DNA from: Buddleja alternifolia
Taxonomy: Eukaryota > Streptophyta > Magnoliopsida > Lamiales > Scrophulariaceae
Direction: 5' to 3'
Assembly (NCBI GenBank): GCA_019426215.1
Contig: CM033399.1
Span: 25,429,022-25,493,021 of the forward strand
DNA: 64,000 bases
The notes under the pieces are model-generated. The model made no database searches. It was not told the origin of the DNA and worked only from the letters and a program-made list of their open reading frames with translations. Below are positions 56,438-64,000 of this stretch, in pieces. The translations under genes and the position numbers were made by a program. Within the stretch, counting starts at the first letter, position 1. Every line of letters begins with the position of its first letter.

Positions 56438-56716
56438 ATGAGTAACAAGAAAATTGACTCTTACTTCAAGAAACGAGGTCTTGAAGACAAAGCTAGTCCT
56501 ATTATTCTTGAAAGTTCAACAATCAACTTGGATAATATCAACCATGGAACTCCCAATTCCCAAGAAGATCAAGCATCTTTGCCAAAATCTTCCCCAACAA
56601 AAGTTAGAAAGGTTGATCGAGATTCAAATACTCCTCATATTGAACGGGATACTGGGTTACGTAAATTCATATGGGATTATCCATTTGATAAACGAGATGA
56701 AATTAGACGTGCTTAC
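56438..56716 (+). pseudogene. N-terminus of a ZMYM1/hAT-like transposase
   Basis: Starts MSNKKIDSYFKKRG and ends with ERDTGLRKFIWDYPFDKRDE and IRRAY, the block that precedes the TTF-type zinc finger in plant ZMYM1-like hAT proteins. These act in the nucleus as DNA transposases or domesticated relatives. The zinc finger, DUF4371-like and catalytic regions should follow but do not: an LTR element begins at 56717 within the codon after Tyr. The C-terminus is found at 59203-59333. About 500 residues are missing, so the gene is dead. Confidence 0.8.
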
Positions 56717-57367
56717 TGTTAGGGATGGTAGCATTAGAATGCGAAGAAATAATCAATAAAAAAATTTAAACGAAGCCTACACATGAAGATAATGACATGA
56801 GAATTTTAATGTGGTTTGACATAATTTGCCTACATTTAGGAGCCAACACCTAAACTATATCTTTATTTTTCAAGAGTAAATCGAGTACATCAATGAATTA
56901 CAAGGAGAGTTCTCATATTTATGCTAGTGGAGAAGTCTAAACCCTAACACATTAGGAAAACAATTCTAATTGACAAAGGGAATATTTCCTAAACACAATA
57001 ATAAATAATTCTAATCAAACTAGGACTGAAATATGCCAAAATTCACCAAACTTGCACCCCAAGACAAAAAAACTCGCCAAAACTCATCAAAAAATATGTA
57101 CAGCAATTCCCGGTGCCTGGGCGCGGCCTTTCGCACATCGGCACCTAGGCGTCATAATGTAGCGCTAGGGCGCCATCCTGGCCACGCCTGGGCGCCCATG
57201 GCCTATTTTTCTAGTCCTTCGCGACTCCAGTCTATTCTGACCTTAGTTCGCAACTCTGGGTCTACCCTGACCCATCTCGGCTTCATTTTGGCTCTATTTT
57301 GTCTTCCTTTTAGGTTAATTTCCTTGGCTATTTGAAATCATTTCCACAAAAACCCATGAATCTCTCA
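56717..57367 (-). mobile_element. 3' LTR of the small element
   Basis: Shares with the right LTR ATCGAGTACATCAATGAATT, ACAAGGAGAGTT and GGAGAAGTCTAAACCCTAAC, with numerous differences, so the insertion is not recent. It contains GC-rich words (GCCTGGGCGC) near 57115-57200. Confidence 0.75.
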
Positions 57368-58567
57368 CTTGGAGAATGATCTTCGGATTCTCGAACTCAA
57401 ATTGAGCCACCAATTCACTTTTCCTAATTGAACCTTAGTCTAGTCGATCCATCCCCAATCCCAACGGAGATTAAATCCCAAGACTTCTCAATGTCTCGTC
57501 AATTCATTCGTCCTCTCGTGTCACCCACTTGACGAACTCTCCATGTGAACACCGTTCCCTCTCTTTGAACCCTTGCCACTATCCTATTCTTTTGGTGATC
57601 AACCAACTTATGAATATCGTGGCCTATCCATCTCAGTCCAACTGACCCATGGATATAGGTTACTCTAAAATGCGAGCATGTCACGACCCAAACCGCTCGA
57701 TCAACCCGTCTACTGACATCTTTCCACCAAGAAATTTTTCCAATGGCAATCTCAGATCCCTCACATATCTGCTCTATGCCCCTGCATGAGCTATGTTTGA
57801 TCCATCTGCCTACTTGGTTTTTCAATGGCCAACTCGGATCACTAATACATCTACTCGAGCTCCCACTCCACGAGCTATGTCGCATCCCTTTGCTAAAAAA
57901 CCCCCATGACTCCGCGACTCTGCCTACCCGGCTTCGCATCCTACCTCCATGACTTTCAACTCCACAGTTAATCCCTCTTGACACCGCTTCCTGCCTTCAT
58001 GGTTTCTCTCTACGTGGTCATGCCTCCACAACCCTGCCCTCTTGTTTGTTGACTACACGAATTTACCCTCTCGGTTACCAATTCTGTCACTTTGACCTCT
58101 GGCTTGGTGGATTTGCTTTCTTAGCACCGTAACTCTGCCCCCCCCCCCCCCAATCTAGCAACTCGTTTGCTCTCTCTCTCGACAACATGAATTTGCTCTC
58201 TGACCTCTAGCTCAACGGATCTTCCTCTAGCACCGCAACTGCTTCCACTGGCTTCGTGTCTACCCACTTTGCAACACAAAAATGCCTCTGCTGCTGCGAA
58301 TCTGCCTATTTGTTAGCACCACGATTTTCTAATGATTCTTCATTAACGTTCAACGAGATTACTCTTCTTTGGTTGGTGATCTAACTGACCCTATCCTCCT
58401 CTGTCATCTTCTCCTATTTCACCACGACCTCAATCCATGTTCCCTGCAAAGAAGTTGTCAAGCTTGATTATTCTTCCAGCTCCTACCAACGTTCCCATGA
58501 TAAAATCCGCGTTTAACCAAACTGCTTCCCTATAGACCTAGATCTAAGACGTCTCACAAATATACAA
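57368..58567 (-). other. Interior of the small LTR element
   Basis: C-rich on the plus strand with a C14 run at 58138-58151 and many short TCTGCC / CTCGA words. No conserved protein domain is seen on either strand. The polypurine tract is not clear. Confidence 0.55.
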
Positions 58568-58585
58568 GCTATGGCTCTGATACCA
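58568..58585 (-). promoter_or_regulatory. Primer-binding site (initiator tRNA-Met)
   Basis: TGGTATCAGAGCCATAGC on the minus strand, two bases inside the LTR end at 58588. Confidence 0.85.
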
Positions 58586-58587
58586 GT

Positions 58588-59197
58588 TGTTAAGAATGGT
58601 AGCTCAGAGCATGAAGAATAAACAAGAAGTCTAAGCCTAAACATGAAGATAACGACACGAGAATTTTAACGTAGTTCGGCATAACTTGCCTACATCCACG
58701 AGCCAACACCTAGATTACATATTTACTTCTCAAGGGTGAATCGAGTACATCAATGAATTACAAGGAGAGTTTTCATATTTATATTAGTGGAGAAGTCTAA
58801 ACCCTAACAAATTAGAAAAACAATCATAATTGACAAATGAAATATTTCCTAAATACAAGAGGAAATAATTATAATCAAACTTGGACTTAAATATGCCAAA
58901 ATCTACCAAACTTGCACCCCAAGACAAAAACTCGCCAAGACTCATCATAAAACGCGTACAGCTTCGCACATCGGTTCCTAGGTGCCAATTCCCGGTGCCT
59001 GGGCGCAGCCTTTTGCGCATTGGCGCCTAGGTGCCCCCGGGCCTTTTTTGACTCCTTCACGACTCCAGTTTATTTTGACCCTATTTCGCAACCCCGGATC
59101 TACCCCGGCCCATCTCGGATCCGTCTTGGCGCCATTTTGTCTTCCTTTTTTGTCAATTTGCGTGGCTATTTGAAATCATCTCCACACAAACCCCTCA
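58588..59197 (-). mobile_element. 5' LTR of the small element
   Basis: A 610-bp counterpart of 56717-57367, from TGAGGGGTTTGTGTGG to ACCATTCTTAACA on the minus strand. Confidence 0.75.
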
Positions 59198-59202
59198 CTT
59201 AG

Positions 59203-59333
59203 ATGAATAATCGATTTGATGAAAATGCAATTGAACTGCTCAAACTGAGCTCAGCTTTAGATCCAAGAGATGGCTACGAATCATTCAACATCAACGATAT
59301 TTGTCAACTTGTTGAGAAGTTCCAACAAAACTA
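59203..59333 (+). pseudogene. C-terminus of the ZMYM1/hAT-like transposase
   Basis: Reads MNNRFDENAIELLKLSSALD, then PRDGYESFNINDICQLVEKF, the start of the hAT C-terminal dimerisation region, and then runs to a stop after two further codons (QQN). The family normally continues for about 100 residues, so this end is truncated as well. It is collinear with the N-terminus at 56438-56716. Confidence 0.78.
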
Positions 59334-60605
59334 AATAAGTCTTTGATACAAAGAAAATAGCTTTTCTTTTTAAATTAATAAGTGAATAAAAGTATGATAC
59401 AAATAAAAACTATATAAAAATAATTTGCATTATTACTCCCTAAATTCAATTACATTTGAATTTTTTCGGTACACCAACGAATTCATATATTGTGTTCCAT
59501 ATTTTTGAACCAATTTTTTGGTGTATAACTATCAACAATAATCCGTAATATATTCATACATATTAATGCCGATTTTTTCTCTATCACATGTTTAACTAAG
59601 CTTGAGTACTCCTATGATTTTTAGGTAGCCGATAGAGATTGTGTGACCTCACATGATCTTAGTTTTGAATACTCCTATAATTAATGTATCAAGGACTTGA
59701 CAATCGATCATCTTCGGTAGGTGTGAAGTGATATTAAGTCAATATGCATGTGTAGGATAAGTTATTTCCGTCCACCTTCCATGAGTAACTCTCGTAAATT
59801 TGTTTCGTTGCAAATATCTCCTCAATTTTTTCCCGATAAATGTTATTACAGGATATTATTAAGAAACTAATAAAACACCTCCATTAATTTTTTTTTATAA
59901 AAAAATACATTAATTCAGGGTTTAAATTTTGAGTAAATTACAAAAAATCCCTCTATCAAAGGTCAATTAGCTAGAAACACCCCGACGATAGGCAAATTAC
60001 GGAAACCTCTTCGGTTAGATAAGCCAGAGAAGACATACTTACGGATTTCCCTCATCTTTTTTTATCTATAGATTTTGCTTACGGATTTCCCTTATGCCTT
60101 TTTCCATTCTGAAATTCCTAATATTAGACTGAGTTTGGCATGAGGTGTGTTGGTAATATACCAAATGTTGGGGTCTTGGGGGGTTGATTCTAATTACGGA
60201 AAAGATGAGGAAGTGTGCATTTAATTAACCCTTTGAATTTTAGTTCTCACTTTTCCCTTAAGGGTAAATTTACACCCAACCCTCCTTTGATCTACCTTAT
60301 TAACACTGCACTCCCTATGATAAAAAAATTATCAACTTACTCCCAAACCATTTCTAAAAAGACATCTACCGCATCCATCGAATATTTTTGCCTTTAAAAA
60401 GTTCTCTAAAGAGCAAAATACCCTTGCCTATTGAAAATATTTACTCTAATATTAACTCTAATTTTTTATATTGTTTCTATTATTTTATATGTAATTTTTA
60501 TTTACCTTTTCATTTTTACTTTTTTTTTATTTTCATCTTCTTCCCCAACTCATTCCTTCCCCCCAAATCCCTAATCCTAATACATCATTTTCTTATCTAA
60601 CCAAA
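59334..60605. other. AT-rich spacer with an old foldback fragment
   Basis: 59400-59620 resembles part of the foldback right arm (TACTCCCTAA, ACCAATTTTTT, TATTCATACAT; compare 45870-46070). Phrases such as GTAAATTACAAAAAATCCC at 59935 and GGGTAAATTTACACCCAACC at 60260 look like transposon ends but no partners were found. No gene is seen. Confidence 0.45.
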
Positions 60606-60977
60606 ATGCATCTCCAGAATCAGCCTCCCAAGAATGCACCATCATCTAAATCATCTTCCCATCCCAATTTAAATTTTATAATCACAAAAAGATATTTAAA
60701 AATACCAAGTTACAAGGATTTGAGTAAACTCGGATTTCAAGGATTTGACTTTCCAGGTTCAATGAGTTTAGGCCATATTCTTCATCATCATCATCATCAT
60801 CATCATCATAATAATAATAATAATAATAATAATAATATGCCGATTGCTCTAATTCCGACGGAGAAGAAGAAGAAGATCAAAATTGGGATGATTGGTACGA
60901 TGAATGAGGCTCAAATCCACAATTGTTGGGTCTTTCTCCGGAGGGGTAGATTGGAGGGTTATATTATAATATATATA
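60606..60977 (+). CDS. Unrecognised open frame with poly-His/poly-Asn run
   Basis: The ATG at 60606 opens a frame with a Ser/Lys/Pro-rich start, a segment YLKIPSYKDLSKLGFQGFDF, then a run of His followed by a run of Asn made by (CAT)n(AAT)n at 60782-60836, then EKKKKIKIG. From 60978 the frame enters the next mobile element and stops at 61017-61019. I know no family for it. It could be a gene fragment cut by that element or a chance frame; the run of non-repetitive, protein-like residues argues mildly for the former. Confidence 0.35.
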
Positions 60978-61001
60978 GGGTCAAGATCTAATACATACCT
61001 T

Positions 61002-61862
61002 ATATTAGATAAGATATAAGACCCAATATACACCATTGGATCAATTAAATCAAACAGTCCAAAATAACACTAGAAACAGGCGGGAAACCCCAATTCTAAT
61101 TGGCTGAGGGGTATAATAGTAAAATACACACCATTATACAGCAAGCACATCCCTAAATTAGCTCCACAATCTCTCTAAAATCTCTCACATTTAAACCCAC
61201 GCACAATCAACTGTAAATCACGATTTGAATCGTATTGAATCCATATCTTTCTCAATCTAACTGGATATTCGGATTTCGCACAAGAAGAAACCCTAAAGTC
61301 TCACCCAATTTTGACTTTTTTTCAGCGGAAAATGAGGTCTAAAAATCCATCGAGAGTCACAGGTACCAATGCAAAAATCAATTTTCAGTTCATATTCGAT
61401 CATATAGAGGATAACTTCATGTCTTTTGTTGTTAAAATATACGTTTTTGTACCAATGCGTAAATCGATTTTCAGTTCATATTCGAACATATAGAGGATAA
61501 ATTCATGTATTTTGTTGATTTTGTTGTTAAAATATACGTTTTTGTTTAATTTGCTGTAACTATACACTGTTTGTTGGGGACAATCAATGTGTTTTTATTG
61601 ATTTTGTATGCATATTTGTGTGAAACATGCTGTTTATTTTTAAATTAGTGAGTGTAATGCTACTGTATAATGTGTGTGTATACACTATATATTGCCTTAC
61701 ACATTACTGTATAACATTGTAGAATGTACTATATAATGGTTCATTACATTGTAATTGTATGATGTATAAACACACACTGTATATTGAGTTTATAATATAC
61801 TGAATATCCATATTATTTTTACTGTATAATGAATTGTTATTTTATGAATACTGTACCCTATC
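61002..61862 (+). repeat. First copy of the promoter/exon-1 unit
   Basis: Shares with 61863-62300 the phrases TTAGATAAGATATAAGACCC, ACCATTGGATCAATTAAAT, ACACACCATTATACAGCAA and CACGATTTGAATCGTATT. Its ATG at 61332 opens MRSKNPSRVT, followed by a donor GTACC at 61363. An 86-bp tandem duplication (61363-61448 / 61449-61540) follows in the intron. No second exon follows directly, so it is either an alternative first exon or a dead duplicate. Confidence 0.75.
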
Positions 61863-62300
61863 TTAGATAAGATATAAGACCCACTATGCACCATTGGATC
61901 AATTAAATTCAACGGTCCAATTTAATCACTGTAAACGCGCGGGAAAGAAAGATGAAACTGTCTGAGGGGTATTCTGGTAAACTACACACCATTATACAGC
62001 AAACCACGTCCTAAAATCACTCCACGATCTCCCCTGAAATCTCTTCCATTTTAAACCCACGAAAATTAAACTGTAATCCACGATTTGAATCGTATTAAAA
62101 TCCGCTAATTCTTTCCAAATCTCACTCCATATTGTGATTTCGCACGCGACGAACCTTAGATTTTTCTCCCAAACCAATTTTTTTTCCAGCATAAAATGAG
62201 GACGAAAAATCCATCGAGAAGAACAGGTATCGATTATACATACAATTTTCAGTTCTTGTTCGAACCTATGGGTGACAATATTATGTATTTTGTTGATTTT
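61863..62300 (+). repeat. Second copy of the promoter/exon-1 unit
   Basis: Offset from the first copy is 858-864 bp. The ATG at 62196 opens MRTKNPSRRT with a donor GTATCG at 62227. Differences from the first copy are many, so the duplication is not recent. Confidence 0.75.
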
Positions 62301-63911
62301 GATGGCTGCTGTATCTATACGCTGTATATTGGGAACACATAATGTGTTTTTATTTATATTTGTATGCAAATAATGTGTTTTTTATTGATTTTGAATGCAT
62401 ATCTGTGTAAAAAAAGATGTTTTTTTTAAATTAGGTAGTGAAATGTTACTGAATAACGAGTTTACATATACTGTATAATGAATTAAATGTTACTGTATAA
62501 TGTATTATAATATACTGTATAATGGGTTATTGTATTGTAATTGAATGATGTATTTTCATATACTGTATACTGTGTTATATTATGTTGTATAATGCGTTAT
62601 CATACACTGTATATTAGCATAAATGGCACTGTATAATGGTTTGACACCAATGATTGTTCTGAATACTGGTATATAAACATTGTATTTCCTGTATATTTAT
62701 GTATGACTTATTGTATAATGGTATACTTAACTATTTGGGACTATTTAATAGTATAATGGATTATGTGGTACTGTATATTGGATTATATGATATTGAATTC
62801 TGAGTTGCATGATACTGAATAATGGTTTATAGTATAGAAGAGTGTATGGTGTATATACATATGCTGTATACATGGAATGTATGGTATTGTATGTTGGAAT
62901 ATAACATACCGTATATCCATATTATTTTTACTGTATTTTGAATTTTTTTTATTAACATATACTGCATAATACATTAATTAATGTATAATATGATAAACAT
63001 TTGTGTATAATATCTTGATTTGTTACTGTATAATGTGTTAATCAATATTAACAATATGTTTACTACATCTTCTTTAGAAGAATCATCTGAGTCCACCTCT
63101 GAAGGTAAGTTACAGCTGGTTCCTATAGAAGATACGGAGCCTCTAAACGTAATTCATCGTAATTCAGATGATGACTTCGTCGAATCAGACGAAGAATCAG
63201 ACTCAGAACCCTAACGCACGATTAGGAAGAGACGTGCAAAATGACATTCTCCTAAGACACAGACGAAGCGAAGAAAAACATCTAATGTACAGAAACATCA
63301 ACAAAAAAAGGGGAAAAATGGTTGACTATACACAAATACGTGTTTCGATGAAGGTGTTGGGGAAGGCTGTATCAAAACTGAACGAACCTCAACATGAATG
63401 GGTTAAAAAGTCTAGATTAGGGACGTTCTTAGATTTCAAAATAACGGAGCTGCCTCACAAGCTCGGTTATAAGATTCTCAAGGCTTTAAATCCAGGAAAC
63501 TTTAGATTGACTCTGCCCGTAGGCAATATTGATATTAACGAACAAGATGTGGAGGAGGTTCTAGGCTTCCCACACAGTGAATGGCCTATAGACCTAACGG
63601 TCAAGAATAAAGAGAGGGTGGACCTATGGACAGCGCAATTTGCGCTTGAGAAGTCCAAACAATTTAAAGTTTCGGCTCAGATGATATTGAATGAATTGGA
63701 GAATGAGAATGAAGTAACGGACCAATTCAAGCTCAATTTCATTATGATTCTGTATAATTGCTTGATAGAGTCTCCTGGAACGCCGTTTGTCAACAAGAAG
63801 ATACTGAACTTCAGAGGAGACCTTGATGAGTTGCCAAGATACAACTGGCCTAGACTTGTTCTGGACAGTTTGGCCACACAAAAGCTTCATGGGAAGCGGA
63901 TCCGGCAACTC
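62196..63911 (+). pseudogene. Plant-mobile-domain-like gene, 5' part, damaged
   Basis: Exon 1 is 62196-62226 (MRTKNPSRRT). The intron is 62227-63077, ending CTTCTTTAG. Exon 2 continues in frame as an acidic stretch (EESSESTSEG ... SDDDFVESDEESDSEP), then a stop at 63212, a basic NLS-like stretch (SPKTQTKRRKTSNVQKHQ) with a second stop at 63242, and a shift at the A7-G4-A5 run (63303-63318). The next frame holds a domain with VKKSRLGTFLDFKITELPHK and VGNIDINEQDVEEVLGFP, the pattern of plant proteins with an aminotransferase-like mobile domain, often joined to Ulp1 peptidase. A donor (CTC|GTATGT) ends the exon at 63911. Function unknown; a chromatin or transposition role is speculation. Confidence 0.6.
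62227..63077 (+). other. Intron packed with TACTGTATAATG words
   Basis: The intron and the tail of the first unit (from about 61660) carry many exact or near copies of CTGTATAATG, with a similar TACTGTAT core. No open frame of note. See the finding on this motif. Confidence 0.6.
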
Positions 63912-64000
63912 GTATGTATACGGGACCTCTTCTTTTTCTGATTGTAAGTGCACATTACCAACAAAAAAATGTGGTATTGTTCATTAAGTGTAATCTTTAA

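Larger units (their letters stand above)
56712..59202 (-). mobile_element. Small non-autonomous LTR element inserted in the hAT gene
   Basis: LTRs at 56717-57367 and 58588-59197 enclose a 1.2-kb interior. A primer site for initiator tRNA-Met at 58568-58585 sets the minus orientation. Flanks are CTTAC (56712-56716) and CTTAG (59198-59202), a 5-bp duplication with one change. The interior has no Gag or Pol; a 161-codon minus frame (57499-57984) is Trp- and Arg-rich and not like a known protein. This is a TRIM/LARD-like copia derivative. Confidence 0.75.
60978..64000 (+). mobile_element. Left part of an element carrying a plant-mobile-domain-like gene
   Basis: A probable left end, GGGTCAAGATCTAATACATA, stands at 60978 after an AT run. 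It is followed by two related copies of a promoter-plus-first-exon unit (61002-61862 and 61863-62300), a long intron, and coding sequence similar to genes found in plant MULEs beside Ulp1-type peptidases. The right end lies outside the window. Classing it as a MULE is inference. Confidence 0.5.

Noticed and set aside
57033..57335. Frames in both LTRs of the small element with similar ends (also 58982-59173)
   Set aside because: Similarity comes from LTR identity. The frames start at different places and differ by indels, and no codon-level constraint is visible.
57499..57984. 161-codon minus-strand frame in the small LTR element
   Set aside because: No Gag or Pol motif; composition follows the C-rich plus strand. 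Kept only as a note under the element interior.
1..64000. Search for CRISPR arrays, bacterial operons, organelle insertions, rRNA and tRNA genes
   Set aside because: No regularly spaced identical repeats, no ribosome-binding or operon pattern, no recognisable plastid or mitochondrial gene and no cloverleaf was found.

Overview
The window reads as nuclear DNA from a flowering plant, most likely a eudicot. The sequence is strongly AT-rich, carries plant-type Ty3/gypsy and Ty1/copia retrotransposons with primer sites matching plant tRNA-Asp and initiator tRNA-Met, and contains MULE, CACTA, hAT and foldback DNA elements. Some protein families look like those of asterids (Lamiales), but that is only an impression. 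I found no convincing single-copy host gene, no tRNA or rRNA gene and no CRISPR array. Almost everything that can be explained is a mobile element or its wreckage.

Layout. 1-11763 is a head-to-tail array of two almost identical Athila-like Ty3/gypsy units on the minus strand (internal, LTR, internal, LTR), each coding only Gag and an aspartic protease. 12520-14015 is a decayed Ty3/gypsy gag (minus). 14043-14578 is a piece of copia LTR. 14579-18572 is an older, plus-strand relative of the first array, also without reverse transcriptase. 19021-30949 is bounded by LTR-like repeats of a degenerate minus-strand copia element, into which a second copia element (24765-29785, exact 5-bp target duplication) has inserted. 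30988-35042 is a deleted Mutator-like element (MULE) that keeps the C-terminal exons of a transposase gene and, converging on it, a small GRF-zinc-finger gene. 36237-44370 is a decayed plus-strand copia element holding a further solo-like LTR; a duplicated 0.56-kb segment lies outside both of its ends. 44752-46424 is a foldback element with a nested MITE. An hAT-like MITE and a CACTA MITE sit side by side at 46862-47760. 47764-55205 is AT-rich DNA with a long-TIR element, microsatellites and another copia LTR. 55440-59333 holds the two ends of a ZMYM1/hAT-like transposase gene whose middle is gone and in whose place sits a small non-autonomous LTR element. 60978 to the right edge is the start of a large element carrying a plant-mobile-domain-like gene with a duplicated promoter and first exon.

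How the parts relate. Two unrelated Ty3/gypsy pieces from one family both stop coding after the protease and both carry the same short hairpin box just after the last stop codon, so Gag-Pro-only architecture appears to be a lineage trait and not one accident. The MULE places two genes convergently, one reading from each terminal repeat, a layout known from maize MuDR. Its transposase tail is built from phase-0 exons, three of them exactly 81 bp. All element names are family-level judgements made by eye; no alignment or database search was run.
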